From Burkholderiales bacterium (GTDB lineage Bacteria; Pseudomonadota; Gammaproteobacteria; Burkholderiales; Burkholderiaceae_E), in assembly GCA_026399875.1 (NCBI GenBank), contig JAPLQF010000007.1, positions 1 to 64,000 of the forward strand: DNA of 64,000 nucleotides. Reading direction: 5' to 3'. Of this stretch, positions 33,752 to 43,603 are shown piece by piece. Numbering within the stretch: position 1 is the first letter of the stretch; each line of letters opens with the position of its first letter. A program made the translations under genes and the position numbers. Under the pieces are notes generated by a model, which was not told the DNA's origin, made no database searches, and saw nothing but the letters and a program-made list of their open reading frames with translations.

Positions 33752-34612
33752 TCAGAAACGATGCAGCACCACTTCGAGCACGAAGCGGCTGCCGACATAG
33801 GCCAGCAGCAGCAGGACGAACCCGCCGATCGTAAAGCGCATGGCAATGCGCCCACGCCAGCCCCGGGTCGCGCGGCCCGCCAGCAGCACGCCGAAGAACG
33901 CCAGCGAAATCAGGGAGAAGATGGTCTTGTGCTCGAGCACGAAGGGCCGCCCGAAGACCTGCTCCGAAAACAGCATGCCGCTCAAGGTGGTGATCAGCAA
34001 CAGCACGAAGCCGACACCGATAAAGTGAAAGAGCACACGCTCGAGCACCATCAGGGGCGGCAATTGACCGAGAAAGCGCGACATCGCGCCCTGGGGTGCG
34101 TCGGTGATCGGGCGCTGCAGGTCGCGCTGCACACCGAGCATCAGCACGGCATTGAGCGCGCCCAGCATCAGTACGCCATAAGCCAGTGTGCCGGCGAGCA
34201 GATGCGGCACGAAGAGTGGGCGATGTGACAACGGGCCGAAGTCGGCGCCCGGAAATGCCAGCGGCAACAGCAAGGTGACGATGGCCAGCGGCAGCATCAT
34301 CAGGCGCATGGCCACCAGATGCACCTTGCGGCCTTCGAACCAGAGCATCACCAGACCGATCCAGAGCATGGCCGACAGCGCTTTGGCAAAACCGAAGCGA
34401 AAGCCGCCGTCGTCCCAGGGCCAGGCCAGCGTGACGCCATGCAGGACGATGGCGGCCAGCAACATCCAGTCGGGGCGGGGCGCGGCCTGCGCCGCCACCA
34501 CCGCACCGCGGTTCTGCGCGGTCAGGCTGGCCGACTTGCGCGACGCGATCCATGCCGCAGCGTAAAGGGCTGCGGGCACGAAAAACAGAATCAGTACAAT
34601 GGGTTCGATCAT
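33752..34612 (-). CDS. CcsA/HemX/YpjD-like membrane protein, putative cytochrome c assembly
   Basis: A 286-residue integral membrane protein with ~8 helices (IEPIVLILFFVPAALYAAAW at the start; LLAGTLAYGVLMLGALNAVLM; FIGVGFVLLLITTLSGML; IGGFVLLLLAYVGSRFVL). The histidines in LVPHLLAGT-like and LEHKTIFS positions resemble the haem-binding histidines of the CcsA/HemX family. The role is probably haem handling or cytochrome c assembly, but members of this genomic location are uncharacterised. ATG 34612 (MIEP) starts at the first helix and is divergent from ffh by 25 bp. Confidence 0.85.
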   Translation of the reverse strand: MIEPIVLILFFVPAALYAAAWIASRKSASLTAQNRGAVVAAQAAPRPDWMLLAAIVLHGVTLAWPWDDGGFRFGFAKALSAMLWIGLVMLWFEGRKVHLVAMRLMMLPLAIVTLLLPLAFPGADFGPLSHRPLFVPHLLAGTLAYGVLMLGALNAVLMLGVQRDLQRPITDAPQGAMSRFLGQLPPLMVLERVLFHFIGVGFVLLLITTLSGMLFSEQVFGRPFVLEHKTIFSLISLAFFGVLLAGRATRGWRGRIAMRFTIGGFVLLLLAYVGSRFVLEVVLHRF

Positions 34613-34637
34613 CGTTTTGGAAGTGTAGCGCAGGCCC

Positions 34638-35996
34638 ATGTTCGACAATCTCTCCCAGCGGCTTGCCCGTGTCGTCAAAACGATGCGCGGCGAAGCGCGC
34701 CTCACCGAAGCCAACACCCAGGAGATGCTGCGCGAGATTCGAATCGCGCTGCTCGAGGCCGATGTGGCGTTGCCGGTCGTGCGCGACTTCATCGCCAAAG
34801 TGCGCGAGAAGGCGCTCGGCCAGGAGGTGCTGGCAAGCCTGTCACCCGGTCAGGCACTGGTGGGAGTGGTCCATGACGAGCTCACTGCGCTGATCGGCGG
34901 CACGACCGCCGAGCTCAATTTCGCCACCCAGCCGCCGGCGATCATCCTGATGGCCGGCCTGCAGGGCGCCGGCAAGACCACTACGGTCGGCAAGCTCGCC
35001 AAGTGGCTGCGCGAGCAAAAGAAGAAAAAGGTGCTGACGGTCTCGTGCGACGTCTATCGCCCGGCCGCCATCGACCAGCTCAAGACCGTCACCGCGCAGG
35101 CCGGCGCCGATTTCTTTGCGTCCAGCCCCGACCAGAAGCCGCTCGAGATCGCGCAGGCTGCGGTGCTGTGGGCGCGCAATCACTATCATGATGTGGTGCT
35201 GGTCGACACCGCCGGACGCCTGGGCATCGACCAGGCGATGATGGCCGAGATCGCCGCGCTCCATAGCGCACTCAAGCCGATCGAGACACTGTTCGTGGTC
35301 GATGCGATGCAGGGCCAGGACGCGGTCAATACCGCGCGCGCCTTCAAAGAAGCAGTGCCGCTGACCGGTGTGGTTCTGACCAAGCTCGATGGCGATTCAC
35401 GGGGCGGTGCGGCACTCTCGGTCAAGGCGATCACCGGCTGCCCGATCAAGTTCGTGGGCACCGGCGAAAAGCTCGATGGGCTCGATGCCTTTCATCCCGA
35501 CCGCATGGCCAACCGCATCCTCGGCATGGGCGACATCCTTGCTCTGGTCGAGCAGGCGCAGGCCAGTGTCGACCAGGAGGCGGCCCGCGGTCTGGCCGAA
35601 AAACTCAAGGGCGGAAGCCGCTTCGATCTGAACGACTTCCTCGCCCAGATCAGCCAGATGAAGAAGATGGGCGGCCTGTCGTCAATGATGGACAAGCTGC
35701 CGGCGCAGATGCAGGCCGCAGCCGGACAGGCCGACATGAACCGCGCCGAAAAGGATATCCGGCGCATGCAGGGCATCATCCATTCGATGACGCCAGCCGA
35801 GCGCACCAAACCCGAGATCATCAAGGCCAGCCGCAAGCGGCGCATCGCGGTCGGTGCCGGCGTTCAGGTACAGGACGTCAACCGCATGCTGGCGCAGTTC
35901 GACCAGATGCAGGCAATGATGAAGAAGATGCAAAAAGGCGGGCTGGCGAAAATGATGCGGGGCATGAAAGGCATGATGCCCGGCGGCATGCGCTAG
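34638..35996 (+). CDS. ffh: signal recognition particle protein Ffh
   Basis: A 452-residue SRP54 GTPase. The N domain is helical (residues ~1-85). The G domain has GLQGAGKTTTVGKLAK (G1), DVYRPAAIDQL, LVDTAGRLGID (G3) and TKLDGDSRGGAALS (G4 and beyond). The M domain after ~300 is Met-rich (MKKMGGLSSMMDKLPAQM, MMKKMQKGGLAKMMRGMKGM) and binds 4.5S RNA and signal sequences. It targets membrane proteins to FtsY. No 4.5S RNA gene was recognised nearby. Confidence 0.97.
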   Translation: MFDNLSQRLARVVKTMRGEARLTEANTQEMLREIRIALLEADVALPVVRDFIAKVREKALGQEVLASLSPGQALVGVVHDELTALIGGTTAELNFATQPPAIILMAGLQGAGKTTTVGKLAKWLREQKKKKVLTVSCDVYRPAAIDQLKTVTAQAGADFFASSPDQKPLEIAQAAVLWARNHYHDVVLVDTAGRLGIDQAMMAEIAALHSALKPIETLFVVDAMQGQDAVNTARAFKEAVPLTGVVLTKLDGDSRGGAALSVKAITGCPIKFVGTGEKLDGLDAFHPDRMANRILGMGDILALVEQAQASVDQEAARGLAEKLKGGSRFDLNDFLAQISQMKKMGGLSSMMDKLPAQMQAAAGQADMNRAEKDIRRMQGIIHSMTPAERTKPEIIKASRKRRIAVGAGVQVQDVNRMLAQFDQMQAMMKKMQKGGLAKMMRGMKGMMPGGMR

Positions 35997-35999
35997 CAG

Positions 36000-36473
36000 A
36001 AGCGCAGCCGTCCGGGCAACAGGCCATCCGGCCGATGGGTTCGATCGGACCGAGTGACGACGCAGGCTCAGCCCGCCGAAGACCACCAGACCGAGGCCGA
36101 TCAGGGGCAGCGTGGCCGGGACCGGGACGGTAATGCATGCGAGCGAGGCAGCGCTCAGGACATTCAGGCCGAATGGATTGCCGGCAGTCGAAGCCCGGGC
36201 CTGCATTGGCTCGCGGGTAGTGACCTTACCGTCCTGATTCGCGCCGCCAAACCTGCTGACGCCGATGCCGGAACCCTGGCAAGCCAGCCCGACCGTCGTG
36301 GTGCCGCAGCCGCCATGGATGCCGTCGTAATCGCCAGTGATGCGGCGAGGCGGGTCAGAAGATTGTTTGAATCGGTCACACGCGGCCCGAGACATCGCCA
36401 ACACAGGCGTTTCTGGCGGAAGTCGTCTGTCAAACCCACCGACATCACTTTCGTCACAGTTTGGCGCGGGCAT
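36000..36473 (-). pseudogene. PEP-CTERM protein remnant
   Basis: On the minus strand (36054-36140 region) VPVPATLPLIGLGLVVFGGL and the following SLRRH form a clear PEP-CTERM-like sorting signal (proline motif, hydrophobic helix, basic end). The frame then runs into antisense of ffh with no stop, and the upstream part matches no family and has no signal peptide. It looks like the decayed 3' end of a surface protein gene, and it shows that PEP-CTERM sequences occur twice in this window. Confidence 0.5.
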
Positions 36474-36482
36474 AATCCGCTG

Positions 36483-37880
36483 ATGAACCCGCTCGATCTG
36501 CCTGCAAATATCGGCCGCGTCCTCACCGACCCCGCCGACACCGCCCCCTTCCTGCTCGACTGGCGCAAGCGTTATGTCGGGCGCGCACGCGCGGTGGTGC
36601 AGCCTTCAGATGTCGAGGAGGTCGCAAGACTCGTTGGCTGGTGCGCCGAGCAGCGCGTACCGCTCGTGCCCCAGGGCGGCAACACCGGGCTCACCGGCGG
36701 ATCAGTGCCCGACGATTCGGGCATGGCGGTGGTCCTGTCGCTGGCCCGCATGAACCGCATCCGGGCCATCGATCCGATCAACAACACCCTGACCGCCGAG
36801 GCCGGGGTGGTGCTGGCGAACGCCCAATCAGCAGCCGACGCCGCTGGCCGGCTATTTCCGCTCTCGCTTGCCGCACAGGGCAGTTGCACCATCGGTGGCA
36901 ATCTCTCGACCAATGCCGGTGGCACCGGCGTGCTGCGCTATGGCAATGCCCGCGAGTTGTGTCTGGGCCTGGAGGTGGTCACCGCACGCGGCGAGGTCTG
37001 GCACGGCCTGCGCGGGCTGCGCAAGGACAACACCGGCTACGACCTGCGCGATCTGTTCATCGGCTCCGAGGGCACGCTCGGGGTCATCACCGCCGCCACG
37101 CTCAAGCTCTTTCCCAAGCCGGCCGCACAGGTCACCGCGCTGGCGGCGCTGGCCTCGCCCCATGCCGCGCTCAAGCTTCTCGAGCTTGCACAGTCGATGC
37201 TCGGACCGGCGCTCACCGGTTTTGAGCTGATGTCGCAGATGTGCCTGTCGCTGGTCGTGCGTCACTTCGACGATTGCGCGGCACCCTTCGAAGCACCGCA
37301 TCCCTGGTGCGTCCTGCTCGAATCATCCGACTCGCAAAGCGAGGCCCATGCAACCGAGCGCTTCGATGCGCTGATGGAGCGGGCTTTCGAGTCGGGGCTG
37401 ATCGCCGATGCCCTGATCGCGCAATCCATTGCCCAGTCGCGCAAGTTCTGGGCGCTGCGCGAGAACATCTCCGAGGCGCAGGCTGCCGAGGGCAAGAACA
37501 TCAAACACGACATCTCGGTGCCGATCTCATCGATCGGGGACTTTGTTGCCGCCACCGACGCGGCGCTGGCCCGGCAGTTTCCAGGAGTGCGCATGGTGGT
37601 CTTCGGGCATCTGGGTGACGGCAATCTGCACTACAACGTCTCGCCGCCGCTGGGCATGAACGAAGACACTTTCCTGGCGATGCAGGACGACATCAATGCG
37701 CTGGTGCACGATGCAGTCGCGGCCAACTCGGGGTCGATCTCGGCCGAACACGGCATCGGCGTGCTGCGGCGCGACGAGATGCTGCGCTACAAGTCGCCGG
37801 TTGAACTCGCGCTGATGCACACGATCAAAAATGCCTTCGATCCGCTTGGCATCATGAATCCGGGCAAGCTGATCGGCTGA
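36483..37880 (+). CDS. FAD-linked oxidoreductase, D-2-hydroxyacid (GlcD-like) dehydrogenase
   Basis: A 465-residue flavoprotein. The FAD_binding_4 domain includes RAVVQPSDVEEVARLVGWCA, VPLVPQGGNTGLTGG (glycine-rich FAD contact) and SLAAQGSCTIGGNLSTNAGG. The C-terminal FAD-oxidase domain ends in GHLGDGNLHYN (metal/substrate histidines) and SGSISAEHGIGVLRRD. The family oxidises D-lactate, glycolate or D-2-hydroxyglutarate. The GlcD/D2HGDH type is likely, the exact substrate is open. ATG 36483 (MNPLDLPANIG) fits family length; a longer frame upstream crosses the PEP-CTERM remnant. Confidence 0.9.
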   Translation: MNPLDLPANIGRVLTDPADTAPFLLDWRKRYVGRARAVVQPSDVEEVARLVGWCAEQRVPLVPQGGNTGLTGGSVPDDSGMAVVLSLARMNRIRAIDPINNTLTAEAGVVLANAQSAADAAGRLFPLSLAAQGSCTIGGNLSTNAGGTGVLRYGNARELCLGLEVVTARGEVWHGLRGLRKDNTGYDLRDLFIGSEGTLGVITAATLKLFPKPAAQVTALAALASPHAALKLLELAQSMLGPALTGFELMSQMCLSLVVRHFDDCAAPFEAPHPWCVLLESSDSQSEAHATERFDALMERAFESGLIADALIAQSIAQSRKFWALRENISEAQAAEGKNIKHDISVPISSIGDFVAATDAALARQFPGVRMVVFGHLGDGNLHYNVSPPLGMNEDTFLAMQDDINALVHDAVAANSGSISAEHGIGVLRRDEMLRYKSPVELALMHTIKNAFDPLGIMNPGKLIG

Positions 37881-37917
37881 GGCGAATCCAGGCCCACCGA
37901 TCCTGCGCTTGGGAATC

Positions 37918-38802
37918 TCAGCGCGATCCGGCCTTCCCCATCGACTCGAGCAACTCGCCGACCAAGGCTGACGCGGGATCAGACAGCGGCGCCACGATCG
38001 AGAAATGATCGGCATTGCTCACCACTTCAACCCTGACCCGACGTTTGCCGTTCGAGCCCCAGGCGGCGGCCAGGTCGCTCGCCTGGCGCAGATACTCCGG
38101 GCCTTCCAGTTCGCCCACCCGCAGGGTCCAGTCGCCCTGCGCCGGGGCGCTCATCAGGATCGGACTGTTTTGCCGGGCTTCGGTCTCACTGAGGGCCAGC
38201 GTGTCGTTCAGATAGCAGTGCCGGATCGGCTCCAGGTCGTGCAGCCCGCTGAAGGAAAAGCCGCCTGCAGGCGAAAGGCCTGGCGGCACTGAGGTGTGCG
38301 TGGACCAGTCGGTGGCAGCGACCGCCATGCTCAGATGGCCGCCGGCCGAATGACCCGCGACCCAGACCCGCGCTGGATCGCCACCGAAGGACGTCGCGTT
38401 GGCAAGCGTCCAGGCGACCGCCGCGCGCGCCTGCCGCACCACCTCGTCCATGCGCACGTAGGGCATCAGGCTGTAATCGATGTTGACCACCGCCACACCC
38501 TGCGGTACCAGGCCGAGCGCGACGTAATCGGTCGAGGCCTTGGAGAGCGCCATCCAGTAACCGCCATGGATGAATACCAGCACCGGCGAAGGATGAGAGC
38601 CTGCGGCCGGAAAGACATTGAGCAGATCGCCGGGCCCATCGCCATAGCGCACATCGAGACGCGGCGCGAGCGTGCGACGCGCAAGCTCGCCTTCGGTTGT
38701 CCAGCGATCAATTTGCCCCTGAAATCCGGGCACTTTCTGGCGATTGTTGTATTGCGCATCGAGCGCGCTCTGGTCGTAGTGGCGATAGACGGATCGTGTC
38801 AT
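37918..38802 (-). CDS. alpha/beta hydrolase (arylformamidase-like esterase)
   Basis: A 294-residue hydrolase. HGGYWMALSKAS is the oxyanion-hole motif of the hormone-sensitive-lipase/kynurenine-formamidase group. GHSAGGHLSMAVA (~residues 147-159) is the nucleophile elbow, and the catalytic histidine is in SNADHFSIVAPL. The N-terminal LDAQYNNRQKVPGFQ is common in proteins annotated arylformamidase-like. The start ATG 38802 (MTRSVYRHYDQ) fits this family; a longer frame overlaps the divergent thioesterase gene. The reaction is hydrolysis of an ester or formamide with unknown substrate. Confidence 0.85.
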   Translation of the reverse strand: MTRSVYRHYDQSALDAQYNNRQKVPGFQGQIDRWTTEGELARRTLAPRLDVRYGDGPGDLLNVFPAAGSHPSPVLVFIHGGYWMALSKASTDYVALGLVPQGVAVVNIDYSLMPYVRMDEVVRQARAAVAWTLANATSFGGDPARVWVAGHSAGGHLSMAVAATDWSTHTSVPPGLSPAGGFSFSGLHDLEPIRHCYLNDTLALSETEARQNSPILMSAPAQGDWTLRVGELEGPEYLRQASDLAAAWGSNGKRRVRVEVVSNADHFSIVAPLSDPASALVGELLESMGKAGSR

Positions 38803-38863
38803 GGTCGGGATCGAAAAAAGAGAGCGGTTAAGATCAGGGCACCGAGATGCCTTCCACTTTGCC

Positions 38864-39346
38864 ATGACCGACCGCCAACCACCCGCCAACGCCACCACTG
38901 CCTCTGATGCCGAGAGCGCTTCACGCGCCCCTCGCGGCATGCGCATCATCGACCTCAAGGCCCTTCAGGCCCGCCACATCGGCACGGTCGTCGATCATCT
39001 GGGCATCGAATTTCTGGAGATGACACCGGACATGTTGAGTGCGCGCATGCCGGTCGATACCCGCACCAAGCAACCTGCCGGCATCCTGCACGGCGGCTCA
39101 TCGGTCGTGCTGGCCGAAACACTCGGCAGCGTTGCCGCCTCGCTGTGTCTGCCACCCGGGCAACGGCCGGTCGGGCTCGACATCAATGCCAACCATATCC
39201 GATCGGTCACAGAGGGCTGGGTGATCGGCGTGTGCCGGCCGATTCATATCGGCCGCACCACCCATGTGTGGCAGATCGAGATTCGCGACGAGGCGCAGCG
39301 ATTGACCTGCGTCTCACGCTTTACCGTCGCTGTGCTGGGCGGCTGA
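38864..39346 (+). CDS. hotdog-fold thioesterase (PaaI/MenI/EntH type)
   Basis: A 160-residue hotdog thioesterase. LGIEFLEMTPDMLSARMPVD is the opening strand, GILHGGSSVVLAETLGSVAA carries the HGG signature and the catalytic glutamate of the EntH/MenI (YbdB/YdiI) type, and NANHIRSVTEGWVIGVCRPI follows. It hydrolyses an acyl-CoA or aryl-CoA in the cytoplasm. There are two possible starts, 38864 and 38939 (MRIIDLKALQ). The first adds a Ser/Ala-rich 25-residue leader that is not conserved, so the second may be real. Confidence 0.85.
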   Translation: MTDRQPPANATTASDAESASRAPRGMRIIDLKALQARHIGTVVDHLGIEFLEMTPDMLSARMPVDTRTKQPAGILHGGSSVVLAETLGSVAASLCLPPGQRPVGLDINANHIRSVTEGWVIGVCRPIHIGRTTHVWQIEIRDEAQRLTCVSRFTVAVLGG

Positions 39347-39388
39347 TCAGGCCGATGCAGGCGCCGATGCCGCGCTAGCGGCTAACGG

Positions 39389-40135
39389 CTAACGGCTGGC
39401 CACCGGGCCAAGGCTGGCCGCCGGTGTCAATGCCGGTGTCAGCGCGGGCGACACTGCTGTTTGCTGGGCCTTCAGGACGCGGCCGTTGTCGTAGCTCCAG
39501 CGCCGCCAGGCAGCCAGCACCAGGTTGGGATACTCGGGCCGCCCGAGGCTGCCGTTGTATCGCCCCAGCGCCCGAAAGAGATCACCGCGTTCGATATCGA
39601 TGTAGTGGCGCAGAATCACGCAGCCATACCGCAGATTGGTTCGCGAATCGAAAAGACCTGCAGGTTTTCCATCACCGATTTCGCGAGTCCAGAAGGGCAT
39701 GACCTGCATATAGCCGCGGGCGCCGGCGCTCGAGATGGCATGACGCCTGAAGTTGCTTTCGACCTCGATCAGGGCGAGCACCAGTTGCGGATCAAGCCCG
39801 GCGCGCTGCGCCTCGTAGCGCGCCATCTGCAAGAACTCGACGCGTTCGAGATGACTCGGCTTGTGACGCGCCGGCAGCCGCTCGGCCATACCGGACAGCC
39901 AGTCGACTTTCTCGAGACCGGAAACATAACGCGGCTCGGGCGGCGACCGATCGCGAAGCGCTGCGGCCAGCGCGCTGCGCACCGAATCGGACAGCTGCTC
40001 ATTGACCTGGGCACCTGCCACGGCCGAGCCGGCTGCCAGCAGCGAGCCGGACATTGCAGCGAGCACGGCCACGCCGCGCAGCGCACGCCGGCCTGAAACG
40101 AGGATTTGAAAAATATCGCGAAGTGGTCTCAGCAC
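39389..40135 (-). CDS. lytic transglycosylase (SLT domain)
   Basis: A 248-residue secreted enzyme. The N-terminal signal peptide ([19 protein letters not shown], residues ~18-36) is followed by the SLT domain with [20 protein letters not shown], where the Glu of VES is the catalytic acid, and [14 protein letters not shown]. The C-terminus has a small [11 protein letters not shown] repeat. It cleaves murein between MurNAc and GlcNAc with 1,6-anhydro formation in the periplasm, upstream of the AmpD recycling step. A GTG at 40135 overlaps the proS stop by 7 bases and gives a normal signal peptide; a longer ATG frame would extend far into proS. It belongs to family 1 SLT by motif. Confidence 0.88.
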   Translation of the reverse strand: MLRPLRDIFQILVSGRRALRGVAVLAAMSGSLLAAGSAVAGAQVNEQLSDSVRSALAAALRDRSPPEPRYVSGLEKVDWLSGMAERLPARHKPSHLERVEFLQMARYEAQRAGLDPQLVLALIEVESNFRRHAISSAGARGYMQVMPFWTREIGDGKPAGLFDSRTNLRYGCVILRHYIDIERGDLFRALGRYNGSLGRPEYPNLVLAAWRRWSYDNGRVLKAQQTAVSPALTPALTPAASLGPVASR

Positions 40136-41913
40136 GTCTGGAGCAAGTCTTTCACCGCCTGCGCAGCCCCGGCCAGCGGCGCCAGTGTCGTGGACATGCC
40201 CCGGCGAACCGTCAGTTCGACCTGGCCGTCCTTGAGACCGCGCTCGCCGATCGTGACCCTCAGCGGTACACCGATCAGTTCCCAATCAGCGAACATCGCT
40301 CCCGGCCGCTCATCGCGGTCGTCGAGAATCACGTCAATGCCCGCCACCATGAGCTGATCGTACAGAGCGATGGCCGCGCTGCGGACGTTTTCCGAGCGCA
40401 AATAGCCTAACGGCGTAATCACGACCTCGAACGGTGCGATCGACTTAGGCCAGACGATGCCTTTGTCGTCATATCTCTGCTCGATCGCGGCCGCGGGCAG
40501 GCGGGTCACACCGATGCCATAGCAGCCCATCTCGATCGGCTTGGACTTGCCGTCTTCGTCGACAAAGACCGCATTCATTGCAGACGAATACTTGGTGCCG
40601 AGATAGAACACATGCCCGACCTCGATACCGCGCTGGATCGACAGCCTGCCGCGACCATCGGGAGAGGGGTCGCCCTCGACCACATTACGCAGATCGGCCA
40701 GCACGACCGCCCCCTCACCTGGCACCGGCAGATCGCGACCCCAGTTGACGCCGGTGTAGTGATGGTCGATCTGATTGGCGCCGCACACAAAGTCGCTCAT
40801 GTTGGCGACCGTGCGATCGACCACCAGATGCACCGGCCTGACGGTTGCGATCGGCCCCAGATAACCCGGCAAACAGCCGAAATGCGAGACGATCTCGGCC
40901 TCGGTGGCAAAGCGGAAACCCGCCAGACCCGGCACCTTGCCGGCCTTGATTTCGTTGAGCTCATGGTCGCCCCGGATCAGGAGCAACCAGACCTTCGTGC
41001 CGATGATCCGGGCAGCAGCACCCGAATCGTCGCCGTCTTTCACAGGCTCGCGCTCATCGACCGCCAGCACCAGCGACTTGACCGTACGCTCGAGCGGTAC
41101 CCCGAGGAGCTCGGCCACGTCTTCGCAGCGCGCCTTGCCGGGCGTGGGAGTGCATGTCAGCGCCTGCGCAGGCGCGGCGCGCGCGGCAAGCAGCGGCAGC
41201 GCCTCGGCCAGTTCGACGTTGGCGGCATAGTCGGATTCGGGGCACCAGGCGATCGCATCCTCGCCGGTCGCGGCGATCACCTGAAACTCGTGGCTCGCCG
41301 AGCCGCCGATTGCGCCGGTGTCGGCTGCAACCGCCCTGAACGCCAGCCCCAGCCGATCGAAGATGCGACCGTAAGCATCGAACATGACCTGATAACTCGC
41401 CAGTGCCGAATCGCGGTCGCGATCGAAGGAATAGGCATCCTTCATCGTGAATTCACGTCCGCGCATCACACCGAAGCGCGGCCGGCGCTCGTCGCGAAAC
41501 TTGGTCTGGATGTGATAGAAATTTTTCGGCATCTGCCGGTAGCTGCGCAGTTCCTGGCGTGCCACGTCGGTGATCACCTCTTCCGAGGTCGGCTGCACGA
41601 TGAAATCGCGGCCATGCCGATCCTTGACGCGCAGCAGTTCGGGGCCGTACTGCTCCCATCGCCCCGACTCCTGCCAGAGTTCTGCCGGCTGAATGACCGG
41701 CATCAGCAGTTCGATCGCGCCGGCACGGTCCATTTCATCGCGAATGATCGCCTCGACCTTGCGGATGACCCGCAGCCCCATCGGCATGTAGGTGTAGACC
41801 CCACCGGCCAGTCGCTTGATCATGCCGGCCCGCATCATTAGCCGATGGCTGACCACTTCGGCATCGGCGGGGGCTTCTTTCAGGGTCGAGATCAGAAACT
41901 GGGAGGATTTCAT
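40129..41913 (-). CDS. proS: prolyl-tRNA synthetase (bacterial long type)
   Basis: A 594-residue class II tRNA synthetase. It begins [20 protein letters not shown], and motif 2 is [25 protein letters not shown] in overview (key FGVMRGREF). The inserted editing (INS) domain lies between residues ~220 and 390. Motif 3 and the anticodon domain follow ([40 protein letters not shown]). The length and inserted domain identify the proteobacterial form, which clears Ala-tRNAPro. The upstream region is shared with the divergent rppH. Confidence 0.97.
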   Translation of the reverse strand: MKSSQFLISTLKEAPADAEVVSHRLMMRAGMIKRLAGGVYTYMPMGLRVIRKVEAIIRDEMDRAGAIELLMPVIQPAELWQESGRWEQYGPELLRVKDRHGRDFIVQPTSEEVITDVARQELRSYRQMPKNFYHIQTKFRDERRPRFGVMRGREFTMKDAYSFDRDRDSALASYQVMFDAYGRIFDRLGLAFRAVAADTGAIGGSASHEFQVIAATGEDAIAWCPESDYAANVELAEALPLLAARAAPAQALTCTPTPGKARCEDVAELLGVPLERTVKSLVLAVDEREPVKDGDDSGAAARIIGTKVWLLLIRGDHELNEIKAGKVPGLAGFRFATEAEIVSHFGCLPGYLGPIATVRPVHLVVDRTVANMSDFVCGANQIDHHYTGVNWGRDLPVPGEGAVVLADLRNVVEGDPSPDGRGRLSIQRGIEVGHVFYLGTKYSSAMNAVFVDEDGKSKPIEMGCYGIGVTRLPAAAIEQRYDDKGIVWPKSIAPFEVVITPLGYLRSENVRSAAIALYDQLMVAGIDVILDDRDERPGAMFADWELIGVPLRVTIGERGLKDGQVELTVRRGMSTTLAPLAGAAQAVKDLLQTC

Positions 41914-41988
41914 GGCGTGAATTGGGGGCGCGACGACTGCGCTTCATCGATATAATCGATCCGAGTTTAAGGGATCAGGGGCTCGACC

Positions 41989-42606
41989 ATGCTGGACAAG
42001 GATGGCTATCGCCCAAATGTCGGGATCATTCTCGTCAATCAGCGCGACGAAGTGTTCTGGGGTAAACGCATTCGAGAGCATGCGTGGCAGTTTCCTCAGG
42101 GCGGCATCCAGCGCGGCGAAACGCCCGAACAGGCGATGTATCGCGAGCTCCACGAAGAAGTCGGGCTAAGGCCCGAACACGTTCGCATTCTGGGTCGCAC
42201 CCGCGACTGGTTGCGCTACGACGTTCCCAGAACCTGGATCCGTCGCGACTATCGCAGCCACTACCGCGGACAGAAGCAGATCTGGTTCCTGCTGCGACTG
42301 GCCGGCCACGACTCCGACGTGAACTTGCGTGCCTCGGAGCATCCCGAGTTCGACGCCTGGCGCTGGCACGACTTCTGGATTCCCCTCGACACGGTCATCG
42401 AATTCAAGCGGGATGTCTATGAGCGCGCTCTGACCGAACTCTCACGCCATCTTTTCGGACGCGGCGATCCGTCGCTTCGCTACCCGAGGTCGGTGCGCCC
42501 GAGCCACTCGCACGACCTCTCGACGACCGATGTCGACACCGCGGTCGCGCGACCTGCGGGCGAGGCCGATACCGCTGCCGTCCCGCATCCGCCCGAAGCC
42601 TCCTGA
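41989..42606 (+). CDS. rppH: RNA pyrophosphohydrolase (Nudix)
   Basis: A 205-residue Nudix enzyme. [20 protein letters not shown] is the usual RppH start. [20 protein letters not shown] with the following HEEVGL is the full Nudix box (GX5EX7REUXEEXGU). W-rich [12 protein letters not shown] and [11 protein letters not shown] follow. It removes pyrophosphate from mRNA 5' ends and starts decay. The C-terminal ~45 residues are an unconserved polar tail. It is divergent from proS, as usual in betaproteobacteria. Confidence 0.94.
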   Translation: MLDKDGYRPNVGIILVNQRDEVFWGKRIREHAWQFPQGGIQRGETPEQAMYRELHEEVGLRPEHVRILGRTRDWLRYDVPRTWIRRDYRSHYRGQKQIWFLLRLAGHDSDVNLRASEHPEFDAWRWHDFWIPLDTVIEFKRDVYERALTELSRHLFGRGDPSLRYPRSVRPSHSHDLSTTDVDTAVARPAGEADTAAVPHPPEAS

Positions 42607-42648
42607 TTCTTCCCGCCCCGATGATCGGGGCTCAGGGCCTGGCGTGCG

Positions 42649-43584
42649 TCAGACAGGCGTGACCAGCCCCTTGCCGGCAAACCAGGCCTCAAGGTTGTCC
42701 AGCACCAGCCCGCCCATCGCATCGCGGGTGCCGCGCGTGGCGCTGGCCTGATGCGGCTGCAGCACCACCTGTGGCAGAGCGATCAGCTCGGCGGGCACGT
42801 GGGGCTCGTTATCGAAGACATCGAGTCCGGCGCCGGCCAGTCCACCCGAACCCAGCAGCGAAATCAGCGCAGCCTGATCGACCACCGACCCGCGGGCAAT
42901 ATTGATGAAATGCCCGTCCGGGCCCAGCGCCTCGAGTACCTCCCGACTGACCAGTCCGCGGGTTGCTTCACCTCCCGGGCTTGCCGCAATCAGCACATCG
43001 GCCCATTGCGCAAGCTCGATCAGCTCAGGGTAATAGGGCCAGTCGACCGGCTTGCGGTTAGGGCCGTGGTAAGCGATTTGCGTGCGAAACGCGGTGCAGC
43101 GCAGCGCGATCGCCGCGCCGATCCGACCCAGGCCGACGATGCCGACGCGCAGCCCCGCCAGCCCCCGGTTGATCGGCATCGGACCGCGCGAGACCCAGTG
43201 TCCTTCGCGCACCCACCGGTCGCCGGCCACCACCTGACGCAGCGACGCGAGCAACAGGGCAATTGCGAGATCGGCCACATCGTCGGTCAGCACGTCGGGG
43301 GTGTTGGTAACCGCGATGCCATGCGACTTGCAATAGGCCAGGTCGATCGCGTCGACGCCGACACCGAAGCAGGCGACCAGCTTGAGCCCCGGGAGCGCCG
43401 CCATCGTGGCCGCATCGATGCCCCGGCCCCCGGTGGTCACCGCCACTTCGCAGTGCCCGGCGAGCGATGCCAGCAACGCGGCCTTGTCGGTTGCCTTGTA
43501 GAGGTGATGAACCTGGTAGCGCTCCTCGAGCCGACGTTGTGTGGGTTCGTGAAGCGCGCTGAGCAGCAGAACAGGATCGGACAT
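42649..43584 (-). CDS. D-2-hydroxyacid dehydrogenase (GhrB/hydroxypyruvate reductase type)
   Basis: A 311-residue NAD(P)-dependent dehydrogenase. RVGIVGLGRIGAAIA near residues ~145-159 is the Rossmann GxGxxG, HFINIARGSVVDQAAL carries the catalytic-site arginine, and VLQPHQASAT the histidine (PHQAS rather than the commoner PHxGS). It would interconvert hydroxypyruvate or glyoxylate and D-glycerate or glycolate, or another 2-keto acid. ATG 43584 fits the family; the longer frame overlaps the upstream FAH gene. It is the last gene of the five-gene minus-strand operon (19 bp after FAH). Its place beside 3-deoxy-sugar-acid enzymes suggests it uses a product of that pathway, for example glyoxylate or lactaldehyde/pyruvate derivatives. 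Confidence 0.88.
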   Translation of the reverse strand: MSDPVLLLSALHEPTQRRLEERYQVHHLYKATDKAALLASLAGHCEVAVTTGGRGIDAATMAALPGLKLVACFGVGVDAIDLAYCKSHGIAVTNTPDVLTDDVADLAIALLLASLRQVVAGDRWVREGHWVSRGPMPINRGLAGLRVGIVGLGRIGAAIALRCTAFRTQIAYHGPNRKPVDWPYYPELIELAQWADVLIAASPGGEATRGLVSREVLEALGPDGHFINIARGSVVDQAALISLLGSGGLAGAGLDVFDNEPHVPAELIALPQVVLQPHQASATRGTRDAMGGLVLDNLEAWFAGKGLVTPV

Positions 43585-43603
43585 AAGGCAGCCTCGAGCC
43601 TGA

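Noticed and set aside
39380-39400. CGGCTAACGGCTAACGGCT short repeat seen as a possible attC core
   Set aside because: Only a short tandem repeat at the transglycosylase stop codon; there is no GTTRRRY partner or arm.
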